A stretch of 64,000 nucleotides of DNA from Arachis hypogaea (taxonomy: Eukaryota > Streptophyta > Magnoliopsida > Fabales > Fabaceae), in assembly GCF_003086295.3 (NCBI RefSeq), contig NC_092052.1:79488687-79552686 (forward strand), in the 5' to 3' direction. The notes beneath the pieces are model-generated. The model was given only the letters and a program-made list of their open reading frames with translations. It was not told where the DNA came from and ran no database searches. This document shows, in pieces, positions 11,169 through 23,225 of the stretch. Within the stretch, counting starts at the first letter, position 1. Each line of letters starts with the position of its first letter. A program made the position numbers and the translations under genes.

Positions 11169-12553
11169 GAAAGCAATTGGATGGAGCTTGGGGGACATAG
11201 TAGGCATCAACCCCCAAGTTTGTGAGCATAGAATATTCTTAGAAGAGGGAGCAAAGCCTGTCTGTCAGCCGCAAAGAAGATTGAATCCCACCATCCTAGA
11301 AGTTGTCAAGAAGAAAGTGACCAGGCTACTTGAAGCAGATATCATTTACCCGATCTCAGATAGTGAATGGGTCAGCCCAGTACAAGTGGTGCCCAAGAAG
11401 TCTGGAGTCACAACAATAAGAAATGAGCATGGAGAGCTCCTAACAACTAGAGTGAAGAATTCATGGAGAGTTTACATTGACTATTGGCGTCTCAACCAAG
11501 CCACTCGCAAGGATCATTACCCCTTACCATTCATTGATCAAATGCTTGATCGCCTGTCAGGTAAATCTCATTATTGTTTTTTAGATGGCTATACAGGATA
11601 CTTTCAAATTCATATAGCTCCTGAAGATCAGGAGAAGACCACTTTTACATGTCCTTTTGGAACGTATGCTTATAAAAGAATGCCTTTTAGCTTGTGTAAT
11701 GCACCTGCTACTTTTCAAAGATGCATGATGAGTATCTTTTCAGATCTTATTGAGAATTGTATGGAGGTTTTTATGGATGATTTTAGCGTATATGGTGACT
11801 CATTTAGCCTTTGCTTGGATAGTTTATCCAGAGTATTAGACAGGTGTTAGTACAAACCTTGTATTAAATTTTGAAAAATGTCACTTTATGGTAAAACAAG
11901 GAATTGTGCTAGGACATGTTTTGTCTAATACTGGCATTTCTGTAGATCCAGCAAAGGTGGATGTTATTTCTAGTTTACCTTACCCCTCCTCCGTGAGGGA
12001 AGTCCGTTTGTTCCTTGTCCATGCAGGTTTTTACAGGAGATTTATTAAGGACTTCAGTAAGGTAGCATTGCCTTTATCCAGATTACTGTAGAAAGATATT
12101 GAGTTCGAGTTCAGTGAGAGCTGTATGCAAGCATTTAATAAGCTGAAGATCGCCCTGACTCAAGCCCCAATCGTAAGAGGACCAGACTGGAGCAAGCCAT
12201 TTGAAATTATGTGTGATGCCTCCAACCATGCAGTAGGAGCGGCGCTGGCTCATCGCGAAGGTAAGGACCCCTTTGTAATTGCCTATGCATCTAAGACTTT
12301 AGACGCTGCTCAATCTAATTACACTACTACTGAAAAAGAGCTTCTAGCTATTGTTATTGCTCTGGATAAATTCCGAGCCTACTTTCTTGGTACTAAGGTA
12401 GTAGTGTACTCAGATCATGCAGCTCTAAAATATTTATTAGCAAAGAAAGAGTCCAAACCAAGGCTAATATGTTGGATACTGCTACTGCAAGAATTTGATT
12501 TAGAAATTAAAGATAGGAGTGATAACCAGAATTTAGTGGCAAACCACCTGAAA
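11104..12553 (+). pseudogene. A reverse transcriptase and RNase H remnant
   Basis: It begins just after the deletion junction with the pre-RT segment (SQQEEQLLSVLRKHKKAIGW). RT motifs are clear: [51 protein letters not shown] and the catalytic FMDDFSVYG. A 2-bp loss shifts the frame at about 11848 and a TAG lies near 12091. RNase H follows ([35 protein letters not shown]) with its acidic catalytic residues intact. The sequence stops at the H junction, NLVANHL, near 12553. Confidence 0.9.
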
Positions 12554-12614
12554 GATCACAATCACTTTTGAAATTAAAGACAGGAGTGATAACTCAGATC
12601 ACAATCACTTTTGA
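12554..12614. other. Filler-DNA junction between A and H
   Basis: The 18-mer GATCACAATCACTTTTGA occurs at 12554-12571 and 12597-12614. Between them lies AATTAAAGACAGGAGTGATA, a near-copy of A pol at about 12509-12531. So a piece of H and a piece of A were copied into the joint before H proper begins. Confidence 0.8.
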
Positions 12615-14160
12615 TCCCACTAAATAAGATCTGAACTTATCAATGGCATAAACCACTGCAAGCAACTCCTTTTTTATGGTTGTGTAATTCTTCTGTGCGT
12701 CATTCAAAACACGGCTAGCATAGTAAATGACGTGTAGAAGCTTGCTATGCCTCTGTCCCAATACTGCACCAATGACATGGTCACTGGCATCACACATTAG
12801 TTCGAATGGTAATGTCCAGTCTGGTGCAGAAATGACAGGTGCTGTGACCAGCTTAGCCTTCAGAGTCTCAAAGGCCTGCAAACATCCTGTGTCAAAGACA
12901 AATGGTATGTCAGCAGCTAGCAGATTGCTCAGAGGTTTTGCGATTTTTGAAAAATCCTTTATAAACCTCCTATAGAATCCTGCATGCCCTAGAAAGCTTC
13001 TGATTGCCTTAACATTGGTGGGTGGTGGTAATTTTTCAATTACCTCTACCTTAGCTTGATCCACCTCTATTCCCTTGTTCGAAATTTTATGCCCAAGGAC
13101 AATTCCTTCAGTTACCATAAAGTGACATTTTTCCCAATTTAAAACCAGGTTAGTCTCTTGGCATCTTTTCAGAACAAGTGCTAGATGGTTAAGACAGGAG
13201 CTAAATGAGTCTCCAAATACTGAGAAGTCATCCATGAAGACTTCCAGAAATTTTTCTACCATATCAGAGAAGATAGAGAGCATGCACCTCTGAAAGATTG
13301 TAGGTGCATTGCACAGACCAAAAGGCATTCTTCTGTATGCAAATACTCCAGATGGATATGTGAATGTTATTTTCTCCTGGTCCTGAGGATCTACTGCAAT
13401 TTAGTTGTAACCTGAATAGCCATCCAAAAAGTAGTAGTATTCATGACCTGCTAGTCTCTCTAGCATCTGGTCTATGAATGGTAAAGGAAAATGATCCTTC
13501 CTGGTGGCTGTATTGAGCCTTCTGTAGTCAATACACATATGCCACCCTGTAACTGTTCTTGTAGGAACCAGTTCATTCTTTTCATTATGAACCAATATAT
13601 TCCTCCCTTCTTAGGGATAACATGGACAAGGCTCACCTAGGGGCTATCAGAAATAGGATAAATAATCCCAGCCTCTAGTAATTTAGTGACCTCTTTCTGT
13701 ACCACCTCCTTCATGGCAGGATTTAGCCGCCTCTGTGGTTGAACCACTGGCTTAGCATCATCCTCCAATCGGATCTTGTGCATGCATCTGGCTGGGCTAA
13801 TGCCCTTAAGATCACTTATGGACCACCCAAGAGCTGTCTTGTGTGTCCTTAGCACCTAAATTAGTGCTTTCTCTTCCTGTGGCTCTAACCCAGAGCTTAT
13901 GATTACAGGAATAGTGTCACCTTCTCCCAGAAATGCATATTTTAGGGATGGTAGTAGTGGTTTGAGCTCGAGTTTAGGAGGTCTCTCCTCTTCCTGAGGA
14001 GTTTTCAGAGGTTCTTTTATTTCCTCTGGTTCCTCTAGATCAAGCTGAACATCTTTAAAAATGTCCTCTAGCTTTGATTCGAGACTCTCAGTCATATTGA
14101 CCTCTTCCACCAGGGAGTCAATAATATCAACGCTCAGGCAGTCTTCTGATGTGTCTGGAC
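12594..14160 (-). pseudogene. H pol fragment: pre-RT linker, RT, part of RNase H
   Basis: Read on the minus strand from 14160, an acidic linker (EEPEEIKEPLKTPQEEE) is followed by KLELKPLLPSLKYAFLG, RT entry sequence (LEAGIIYPISDS), [43 protein letters not shown] and FMDDFSVFG, then the start of RNase H (MCDASDHVIGAVLG). It breaks off at the RNase H SKVIV motif. Frame breaks occur at about 13855, 13600 and 13400. It is Athila-lineage RT but a different family from A, C and D; by its attached LTR it is FIDEL-like. PBS, gag and protease core are absent. Confidence 0.85.
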
Positions 14161-15616
14161 AACTCGTACCACTAACCAGCAAGTGCATTGGGTCGTCCAA
14201 GTAATACCTTACGTGAGTAAGGGTCGATCCCACGGAGATTGTCGACTTGAAGCAAGATATGGTTATTTTGTAATTCTTAGTCAGAAAATTGATAATAAAA
14301 ATGGTTGGGTTTATGAAAAGTAATTAACATAAAATAAATAATACTTGTTATGCAGTAATGGAGAACAGATTGAGGTTTTGGAGATGCTTTGTCTTCTGAA
14401 TCTCTTTTTTCTACTGTCTTATTCTTCACACACGCAGGTCTCCTTCCATGGCAAGTTGTATATTGGTGGATCACCGTTGTCAATGGCTACCATCCATCCT
14501 CTCAGTCAAAATGGTCCAAATGCGCTATCACCGCACGGCTAATCATCTGTCGGTTTTCACTCATGTTGAAATAGAATCCATTGATTCTTTTGCGTCTGTC
14601 ACTACGCCCAACACTCGCGAGTTTGAAGCTCGTCACAGTCATCCCATCCCAGATCCTACTCGGAATACCGCAGACAAGGTTTAGACTTTCTGGATCTCAG
14701 GAATGGCCGCCAATAGTCCTAGCCTATACCACGAAGACTCTGATCATGAACCAAGAGGCTAAGAGATATACACTCAATCTAAGGTAGAACGAAAGTGGTT
14801 GTCAGGCACACGTTCATAGGTTGAGAATGGTGATGAGTGTCACGGATCATCACATTCGTCAGGATGAAGTGCGAGTGAATATCTTAGAATAGAGACAAGC
14901 GTGATTGAATGAAAAACTGTAGTAATTGCATTAATTCATTGAAACACAGTAGAGCTCCTCACCCCCAACCATGGGGTTTAGAGACTCATGCCGTCAGAAA
15001 TAAAATGTGTAGTGTAAAAATGTCATTAGGTACATAGTAAGTCTCTAAAAGTTGTATTTATACTAAACTAGTAGCTAGGGTTTACAGAAAATGAGTAAAC
15101 TCAGATGGATAGTGCAGAAATCCACTTTTCTTGGAGTTAAATGCCAGGTTGCAGCTTGTTTGTGCCGTTTAACTCTGGTTTGTAACCTGTTTCTGGCATT
15201 TAACTTCAGAATAGGGCAGAAAATTGGCATTTAAATGCCAGTTTATGTCATCAAAACTCAGGCAAAGTATAGACTATTATATATTGTTGGAAAGCCCTGG
15301 ATGTCTACTTTCCAACGAAATTGAAAGCATGCCAATTGGGTTTCTGTAGCTCTAGAAAATCCATTTCGAGTGCAGGGAGGTCAGAATCCAACATCATCTG
15401 CAGTCCTTTTTCAGCCTCTGAATCAGATTTTTGCTCAGGTCCCTCAATTTCAGCTAGAAAATACCTGAAATCACAGAAAAACACACAAACTCATAGTAAA
15501 GTCTAGAAATGTGAATTTTTCATAAAAACTAATAAAAACATAGTAAAAACTAACCAAATCATACTAAAAACTACCTAAAAACAATGCCAAAAAGCGTATA
15601 AATTATCCGCTCATCA
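14161..15616 (-). repeat. H LTR, FIDEL-like, reverse orientation, lacking its last ~40 bp
   Basis: On the minus strand it starts at 15616 with TGATGAGCGGATAATTTATA, the same start as the B LTR at 24228. It ends in the GGGATCGACCCTTACTCACG region and stops at CTGGTTAGTGGTACGAGTT near 14161. The last ~40 bp of the B LTR, the PBS and gag are missing, so LTR and pol are fused by a deletion. The TATA box is at 15055-15062. The LTR start abuts A integrase exactly. Confidence 0.85.
15055..15062 (-). promoter_or_regulatory. TATA box of the H LTR
   Basis: TATAAATA on the minus strand within TTTAGTATAAATAC. It aligns with TATAAAAA at 24827-24834 in the B LTR. Confidence 0.6.
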
Positions 15617-16301
15617 ATTACTCAAGAAGCATGGAAAAATTCACAAAGTAGCAACAGCTTACCATCCATAGACAAATGGGCAAGCAGAAATCTCTAACAG
15701 AGAGATAAAACATATTCTGGAAAAGATAGTAAAACCTCAAAGGAAGGACTGGAGTGCCAGGTTACAAGATGCACTCTGGGCGTATAGAACAGCGTACAAG
15801 ACACCCATTGGGATGAGCCCCTTCTGCTTAGTATACGAAAAGGCTTGCCACCTCCCAGTGGAGGTGGAACACAAAGATTTCTGGGCTGTGAAGGAGTGCA
15901 ACATGAATCTTACGAAGGCTGGTGCTAAAAGAAAACTGCAACTAGCAGAACTAGAGAACCTCCGCCTAGAAGCATATGACAACTCCAGACGTTACAAGGA
16001 GAAGATGAAAGCTGTCCATGACAAGCATATAAAAAGGAGAGAATTTAGATCCGGGGAGTTAGTTCTTCTATATAACTCTAGACTGAGGGTTATGCCAGGT
16101 AAACTGATATCAAGATGGGAAGGTCCATACAGAGTAGAAAAGGTAGAGCCATACGGAGTTTTCCACCTGCGTCATCCTATTAACTCCCAATTACTTAAGG
16201 TCAATGGACATCGCCTGAAGCTTTACCATGGTGAGAAGATGAAGAATCATAAGGAACTAGAGGTCTTCCTCTTGGAAGACCCACAGATAGAAGCAGAATG
16301 A
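15617..16301 (+). pseudogene. A integrase C-terminal half
   Basis: It resumes A pol inside the integrase catalytic core ([11 protein letters not shown]) with a TAG near 15672, then NGQAE with the catalytic Glu, [16 protein letters not shown], and the C-terminal chromodomain-less tail ([36 protein letters not shown]). It ends in [10 protein letters not shown] and a TGA at 16299-16301. Compared with D, about 710 bp upstream (including the zinc finger and first catalytic Asp) are gone. Confidence 0.9.
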
Positions 16302-16344
16302 GCCTGACGAGCGTCTAACTTAAGGACGTAAAAGCAAAGTGCTA

Positions 16345-16365
16345 GGTGGGAGACAACCCACCATG
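16345..16365 (+). other. Post-pol hairpin plus ATG, element A
   Basis: GGTGGGAGACAACCCACC forms a perfect 6-bp stem with loop AGACAA, and an ATG in strong context (CCACCATGG) follows with no gap. It lies 43 bp after the pol stop. Equivalent structures occur at 22636, 39374, 48174, 54320 and 59053. Confidence 0.75.
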
Positions 16366-16499
16366 GTATGATCGTTCCGTTCAGGCTTAGTTTTATTTTT
16401 ACTTTATTTTATTTTTATAATGTTAATGACTCTCCTCATCATCCCTGCATATAGTTTGCATTAGCACTCTGCATATATATTAGAAAAAAAAAAGAGGAA

Positions 16500-17060
16500 C
16501 AACATGCACGTGACGCGTAAGCGTCGCTGATGCGTCCGCGTCACCAGTGCGTTGGGAAGAAAACACAGTGAACAGAAAGTCACGCGAAAGTGTGGATGGA
16601 GGCATGCCTTAGGTACAAACATGTCCACACGACCGCGTGCCCCACGCGGCCGCGTCAATTGGAAAAATAGCCTCCCACGCGATTGCGTCACCCACGCGAA
16701 CGCGTGACCCTAAAAATCGACGTAAAAGGAGGTGTATGGCAGCAAGTTAGGATGGAGCTGGGCTGGAATGGTGCTAGAAGCACCAACCCCATCACGCAAC
16801 CGGGTGCCCCACGCGGCCGCATCGTTCTCCAAACATGGCCATTCACGCAATCGCGTTACCCACGCGATCGCGTTACCCACGCGATCGCGTCACTTAAAGT
16901 TTTGGCAAAATGAGTTTGACACAGAGAGTTGCATGAACGCACAGCTGCTCTCGTGCCATTCGCACAAATCAAGCCACGCGAACGCGTGACTCACGCGTCC
17001 GCGTCACTTGTAAAACATCACACACCACGCGACCGCGTGACCCACTCGTCCGCGTCGCAT
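16500..17060. repeat. ACGCGNNCGCGT palindrome array, A post-pol
   Basis: Many copies of the palindrome occur in pairs or triplets on a 17-bp step, for example near 16845, 16862 and 16879, with linker TTACCC or similar. The central dinucleotide varies (AC, GG, AT, TC). Copies where CG became CA or TG are frequent. No protein is supported in any frame. Confidence 0.85.
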
Positions 17061-17888
17061 GCGGTGCACAGAATATCCAGATTAGCCAAAATATCTTATC
17101 TTTTCTTCCCCAAATCCTGATTTTTCTTTTACTTTATTATTTCTTTCTTCCCCCTTCCTCCTTCTCTACACATTCTCACTTTTTACCTTCTTCTCCCTTA
17201 TTTTTCACGTCCATTATCAAGGTTCTTTTCTTTCTCTCTTTATTTTCATTTTTCCATTATTTTTATTTATGTTTACTTCTTCTTTTTCTTTCATTATCTA
17301 CATTCTATTTTTCTTTTACTTTTCTTTTTATTCCTTTAATTGGTGTTAGAAATTTATTTGGGTCATTATCTTCTTTCATATTTTGTTGTGAGTTATTATA
17401 AATTGTTTGACAATTATATATTACTTTTCAAAAGGGTTGCTTGCATGTTCTATTTTATATTTTCAACAGCATATTTACCATGCATGCCTAGTGTTTGTGA
17501 AAACGCCCGTATGGCATTACACATTATTTTTCTTTATTTTACACTACTACTTTAATGCCTGTTTTTCACAAAACCCTTTTTATATTTTATTGATTAAATA
17601 TATTTGTCAATACAAACAGATTGCCAGTTTAAAAGACTTGGTAATCTAACTTGGACATTGAATGCTTGACCTATGCTACTCATGCCTTTGCCGGCATGCC
17701 AATAAACATCTCGAAATCAATTATCATCACATGCACTTGCGATATTACCTTTGATGAACTTTTCACATGTAGTCTAGACCATGTGTTAACAACACCCCTA
17801 TTTACAGTGCATTGATTATCAACCATAATGTTCACTCCCTTGCTCGAACCCTTAGCTTTACATATTACTTTCTCTTTCCTTTTTCAGG
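17061..17888 (+). other. Pyrimidine-rich segment and splice acceptor before the A env-like ORF
   Basis: CT- and T-rich sequence without a gene. It ends in CTTTCCTTTTTCAG at 17887, one base before the env-like ATG, a consensus plant 3' splice site. The same layout is seen in D and C. Confidence 0.6.
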
Positions 17889-19068
17889 ATGGCCACCAAG
17901 AAAGGAAAGGAGAAAGCTACTCCCAAACCACCAGCAAGGAGAGGAACAAAAAGAGCATTAGTGGCAGATCCATCTTCAACAGCGGTAACACCCTCAACAA
18001 AATGAACCAAGAGGATCATCAAGGTCGATGAACTATAACAATGAGCACCTTCTTATCCTCTCAACCCACATTGCTGAATTTGTTGAGCCCCGCATTGAGC
18101 GAAGACAATGGGAATTCCTACGGAGACAGCCACTGCAGGTTAATCTTTCTTGGGTAGTCAAATTCTACTCCAACTTTCACATGCCAACCATGCAGTCTGT
18201 CTACGTCCGTCAGTAATAAGTCCCCATAACTGAAGAGGCCATTCAACAAGCATTAGATCTTCCTCCTGCTCTAGAAGGATTGGACGCATTCCAAGAAGCC
18301 TCACTCAAGCACCAGACATACCAATTTGACTGGGATGCCGTTCTCAGAGTTATCGCACATCCTGGCAGCCTATGGATCTACGGATACCATCGTTCCCGGC
18401 CTAAGGGCATATCGGCTTCAGCACTTACCTTGGAGGCTCGAGTATGGGCACAGATTATGCCTCATTACGTCTTTCCGAGCACTCACGAGTCCTCCTTCAC
18501 TGCAGACAAGGCTGTTTTACTCTGGTGTATCCTTACAGGCCAGCCTCTAAACTTACCAAGACACATTCAGGATGCTATGGGACACATACAAATTGCGGGC
18601 AACTTACCTTTTCCCGCCTTAGTTTCAGATCTCATCTCAGCAGCCGGAGTACCCTACAGGGCTGGGGACACCAAAGCCATGCTTCCACGGGATGATCAGC
18701 ACGTCCCTAACGGAAAATATATCAGACCTCCAACAGCCACTATCAACCGGAGTACAGAACCAGCAGAAGACATCCCCTCTTCTTCCACACCACAAGCACC
18801 TACAACAAACAAACTGCTCCATCAAATACTTGAAAGGTTGGATCGGCAGGAAAACAAAGCAAAGCTACGAGAGCGCCGTAACCAGTACCGATTCACATAC
18901 CTTAAGGAGCTATTTATGGGAGAATACAGATCTGACGTCGACCCAGACGCCCCGGACTCCACCTCATTTACCAGCACAGGGAGCCATGACGGTCCCGATG
19001 GTGGAGATACTACTACCAGCCCCCCTTTGTTCCTGACAGATGGCACCGAGGACGGTGCAAAGCCTTAA
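17889..19068 (+). pseudogene. A env-like ORF (putative plant transposon protein)
   Basis: It starts MATKKGKEKATPKPP and occupies the place of the env-like gene of Athila elements. A Lys/Arg-rich N-terminus is followed by a conserved globular region (QFDWDAVLRVIAHPGS, GISASALTLEARVWAQIMPH, LPRHIQDAMGHIQIAGNLPF) of the type Pfam calls putative plant transposon protein. A basic stretch (ERLDRQENKAKLRERRN) and a Ser/Asp/Thr-rich tail close it at TAA 19066-19068. Near 18030 about 95 bp are missing relative to C, with stops at about 18003 and 18213. I see no signal peptide or membrane span, so envelope function is positional inference only. Confidence 0.75.
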
Positions 19069-19080
19069 GTATGGGGAGGT
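19048..19080 (+). other. Internal polypurine-tract-like motif, A
   Basis: GAGGACGGTGCAA, then TTAAGTATGGGGAGGT, spans the env-like stop codon. It resembles the 3' polypurine tract cassette at 20535-20566 of the same element. Confidence 0.55.
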
Positions 19081-20534
19081 CGGTCAATACCTGACTTCCG
19101 GAGGTAAATTCTCTTCCCTAAACACCAGTAAAATAGGATATTTAGTTAGTTTTTCTTTTGTAGAATAGGATAAATTGCATAGTAATAATTAGTTGCATAC
19201 ATGTTCTACTTGATTGAAGATAATAAGTTTCTTCTAAGACCCTATTTTTGAAAAATTTCACTAACTTAAATCAAAATTTTTGTGTTAAAACTTGTTTGAA
19301 TATTGTAATTGGAACATAGTTTAAAAAGCTAAGAACACAACCCGTGAGACTTGAGCTTAATTACATGGTTACATTATTTAACCATAAATATTTTATTCTT
19401 GTGTGTTTACTTCTCTATGATTGTAATCTTCATTTTGTTTCATCCTATATATCCAATATTTAATTTACTTATGTGCATGCATATGATTGAGGCCATTATT
19501 TGATTTTAGCTCACTTATCCCAAATGAGCCTACCCTTTAAATTACCTTTGTTAGCCATTTTGAGCCTTTTTAATCCCATTTGTTCTATATTTTACCACAT
19601 TACTAGCCTTAAGTGAAAAAATAATTAAATATCCCAATTGAATATTTGGCTAGCTTAAGATAGAAATTGTGTGTCAATTAAGTATGGAAAGATTCTGGGA
19701 ACAAGGGTTAATAAAGGAATGTGTCATGATAAATTAATGGGAACTTGGGTACCTACTCATGTGAAATTAGAAAACAATTAAAGATCGATCTACATTGATA
19801 AGCTATGTTTATTTTTCATGTTCAAAAAAAATAAAAAATAAAAAATAAAAATAAAAATAAAAATAAAAATTTCAATAAATATTTAAATAAATAAGGGGAC
19901 AAAATTACCCCAATTCTAAGTTTAAGTTAAGCTCCAAGATCAATGCATATGTGATGAAAATTAGAAGAAAGTTTATGCATGAGTATGTAATGCAAAGTGG
20001 GAAATTTTTGGGTAGCTAGGCATGATTCTAGAGTTATATAGAGTATATGTATGTTAGGTGAAAGCTTAGGTTAATTAAAGATTCAATTTATAGCTCACTT
20101 AGCCATATATATATATACCCTTACCCTTACCTTAACCCCATTACAACCTTAAAAAGACTTCATGATGTTTGCATTGATATATTATATATTGTTGATTGGT
20201 TAGGAGAATAACAAAATTCAGAAAGCAGGATTAGAGAAGAAAACAGTGAGTACCCTATACACTTAAGAGACTAGAGTGCACATACATCATCAGTGAGGGT
20301 TCAGTGCTTAATTCTATGTTTCCTGCTTTTATGAGCTGTCTTCTTACAATGTTACCTGTTTTTACTATATAAATTGAGTTAGTGAAAATTAAATTTATGT
20401 TTGTCTTGAAGAGCTTATTTATTCTAACTAAGTAGACAAGAATCATATAGTTGCATTATTATATATAGGTTGCATTACATTTCATGAGTTTTGCATTTCC
20501 CTACTCATTTAATTTATCTCCTTCAACTAAGCAT
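19081..20534. other. A 3' non-coding region
   Basis: About 1.45 kb of AT-rich DNA with no ORF, clearly alignable with D (42127-43542) and C (50978-52378). It includes an AAAAAT simple repeat at about 19824-19870. Long, conserved and non-coding, it lies between the two polypurine motifs. Confidence 0.7.
19824..19870 (+). repeat. AAAAAT/AAAAAAT simple repeat
   Basis: Runs of five to seven A separated by single T. In C and D the same place has only short A runs, so it expanded in A. Confidence 0.8.
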
Positions 20535-20566
20535 GAGGACATGCTAATGTTTAAGTGTTGGGAGGT
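20535..20566 (+). other. A 3' polypurine tract
   Basis: GAGGACATGCTAATG, then TTTAAGTGTTGGGAGGT, ends directly at the TG of the 3' LTR. It should prime plus-strand DNA synthesis. Confidence 0.8.
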
Positions 20567-22083
20567 TGATAAACCATTATTTTATGATTTATATTATGTT
20601 TAATTGTGTGGTTTTATCAAGTCTTTGCCCACTTATTCATATGATTAGCATGAATTTACAATTCCTTTCCAAAATTGTTCCATGGTTGAAAACTTGCTTT
20701 CTAGAGATCTTTTAATTATATATTTTTATTCTCCTTTATACCATTCGATGCCGTGATCCGTGTGTTAAGTGTTTCAGGCCTCATAGGGCAGGAATGGCTT
20801 AAAGAATGGAAATGAAGCTTGCAAGAATGGAAGAAATACAAGAAACTAAGAAGATGACCAACGAACACTGATGCGAGCGCATGGCTCACGCGAATGCACA
20901 AAATGGAGAAATCGCAGCGACGCGAACGCATGCCTGACGCAAACGCATGGATTGAAGTCTGCACGAATGACGCGAATGCATGGACGACGCGAACGCGTGG
21001 CAGGGAAAAACGCTGAATGACATGAACACATGAATGACGCGTACGCGTGACCTGCACGATTTGCAAAAATTACAGAATACGCTGGGGGCGATTTCGGGCC
21101 GCATTTTGACCCAGTTTTTGGCCCAGAAACACAGACTAAACCTAGGGAACATGCAGAAACTCAAGGAGGCATCCACACACATTTCAGATTCATCATATTA
21201 GGACTACTTCAGTTTTAGATCTGAATCTAGATTAGTGTCACATTGATAGTTTAAGATTTTGCTTTGGATTGTGGATGTTGAAGAGCAATTACCTCCGTGA
21301 AGACATTACCTTAGTTTGTTCCTTTATCCTTTACTCTTTTCAGTTGATTGTTGACTCTATTCAAATAAGTATGTTGCATTTTGAGTTTATTAATATATAG
21401 AGTTATTTTTATTTTTAATTAATTTTAATTCTCTCTATTTTATTTTATTCAATTATGTCTTCCTATATTTTTATGATTATTAATTCCATGTCAATGGAGT
21501 AGATTCTCCACTTGACATGGGGGTTGATTAAGAGGAGACACTTGAGTTGGAATGCTCAAGCGATTAGTTAAATTGGATGTTGTAGGTTAATAATGTACCT
21601 TCTAACACTAGACCTCCCTAAGGGAAAGGACTAGGAATTGCGGGTAAGAGTTAGTTGAATCACTATACTTTCCTTTACTCAGTAAGGGTTAACCAAGTGA
21701 GAATAACAACCTCTTTACACTACACTTGAGAAGATTCCAACAAGGATAGGACTTCCATTTAATTATTCCCCCAGTCAAGGCCTTTTATTTAGAAAATCAA
21801 TAATTATTCTTAGTTTATTTTTATTGCTTTAATTCAAAATTATTTTAATTACTCATTATCAAAACTCAACTTTCTTGGAATTTTCTGATTAATAAATTAG
21901 CACTATTTTCTGCAACTCGTTGGGAGACGACCTGGGACTCATACTCCCAGTATTTTTATTTCTAAATTTTGTGACAACCCTTTTTGAATTGGTGAGGCAG
22001 ATATTGACTGGTTAAGAGCTATACGTGCAACGCTATCCTTTTATTTAAAATTTCTTAATTGGTTAACTTCTGCCGCTACATCA
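20567..22083 (+). repeat. A 3' LTR
   Basis: 1517 bp, starting TGATAAACCATTATTTTATG and ending GCCGCTACATCA, with TG...CA termini. A palindrome array lies at about 20870-21060 and the TTGGGAGACGACC motif with hairpin at 21919-21950. Sequence right of 22083 belongs to family F. Confidence 0.9.
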
Positions 22084-22586
22084 AGGCCCCCCTTCCTAAG
22101 TCACCGTCATCCTTCACACCATTCAAGTGGGTAAAATTCATATCCTTAGCTATCTTATTCCACTTGAATATGAGTTGCTTGAAACGGATGGTCAACTTAG
22201 AGCTATTTGTGGCATGAAAAGCAAGAAAGAGTTAGTTGGTGGAAGGCATTACAATTCAAGGTTCATTATGGTTGAGTCATCAAAGCTTAAGTACAATGGT
22301 TGGTGTAGTGCTACATTAAATAGATCTAGGAAGGTGTTTGGAATGCTTAATTGAGAATTCACTAGCCTTGTCACCCAGATTTAACTTTGGTAGTCAACAA
22401 GAAGATGGGTGCAAGAACAAGGTTTGGGACCTCGGAATTCATTTTAACAATCAATACTCTTGGGGTCTTGTCACTTGCTCAAGCCTACTTGAAGGCTTTA
22501 TGCAGCTAATTTGGGATCCCGGTGGTCATTGGAGATGCAAACGTTGGTGGGGATTCAAGGTTGGATTCAAGCATAAGCCACCATAG
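22084..22586 (+). pseudogene. Family F protein, C-terminal fragment
   Basis: It aligns with the end of the F2 ORF: FKWVK, then IPLEYELLETDGQLRA and CGMKSKKE, SSKLKYNGWCSATLN, then after a frameshift near 22345 ENSLALSPRFN, QEDGCKNKVWD and a Trp-rich end (GGHWRCKRWWGFKVGFKHKP). I recognise no known domain. Its function is unknown; it holds the place where gag-pol would be. Confidence 0.65.
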
Positions 22587-22635
22587 CAAGGACCCCATCA
22601 ATGGTCCAACTAAAGGACTTTAAATAAAAGTGCTA

Positions 22636-22698
22636 GGTGGGAGACATCCCACCATGGTAAACTTTTTCCATTCTCTTGTATATATAGTCAATGAATGA
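22636..22698 (+). other. Post-ORF hairpin and 14-codon ORF, F1
   Basis: GGTGGGA-GACA-TCCCACC makes a 7-bp stem, followed directly by ATG (22654). The ATG opens a 14-codon ORF (MVNFFHSLVYIVNE) ending in TGA at 22698. F2 has the same ORF at 59071-59115 with four substitutions. Confidence 0.6.
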
Positions 22699-22969
22699 AT
22701 TGAGTTGCCATTGTTAGGTAGTTTTCTTCTTTGCATATTCTTGTTTTAGTGTTTTGGATGCTAGTTTGTTTGATTAGATTTATGCCTTAAGTTGGAGAAT
22801 AGTTGTTGTTAAATTGTATTTTGCTTGAAGTGTAAGTTTTGATTGTTTTGTATTTGAGAATTTTTCAAAAACCAAATGATTTATTGTTAAATTTTAATTT
22901 TTGGTTGCTTTAGAATGCTTATAGATTAGGAGAGTGCCCTGTTTCTGTTTTCATATTCCAAAAAAAAAT

Positions 22970-23225
22970 GGCGACCCACGTGTAAGCATGGCCAACGCGC
23001 ACGCGTCGGAGGCCCAAATTGAACTCCCGGTACAAAAACTAGAGAGTTGCGCTGGAGTGGTGCTGGTTTTGTGCGAATAGCACAACTTGGCCCCACGCGT
23101 ACGCGTGGGTGACACCTACTCGTCACCTGTACTTTCTACGTTCCACGCGTACGCGTGGTCGACGCTTACGCGTCGTTTCTCCCTCCTGCTTTTCACGCGT
23201 ATACGTGGACGAAGCGCGCGCGTCG
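22970..23225. repeat. CG-rich palindrome array, F1
   Basis: Copies such as CCACGCGTACGCGTGG at about 23092-23107 and 23142-23157, with decayed copies between. Flanking sequence is T-rich. The motif GAGAGTTGCGCTGG...AGCACAA, shared with A, C and D, is present near 23040-23085. Confidence 0.75.

Larger units (their letters stand above)
7166..22083 (+). mobile_element. Element A: Athila-type LTR retrotransposon, interrupted by T and H
   Basis: It has LTRs at 7166-8571 (first ~92 bp displaced to the left of T) and 20567-22083, and a PBS resembling the tRNA-Asp complement. Gag, protease, RT, RNase H and integrase remnants are followed by an env-like ORF and a long 3' non-coding region ending in a polypurine tract. 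The protein order and sequences match C and D, but the LTR and coding regions are a separate subgroup. H replaces about 710 bp of its pol. It lies inside family F sequence on its right (22084 onward); its left target duplication is out of view. Confidence 0.9.

Noticed and set aside
17828..18031. Alternative-frame ORF overlapping the start of the A env-like ORF (DGHQERKGES...)
   Set aside because: C and D support the MATKK frame over more than 300 codons; this frame ends early.
22084..22090. Target duplication of A at AGGCC
   Set aside because: The left flank of A is outside the window, so no duplication can be confirmed.
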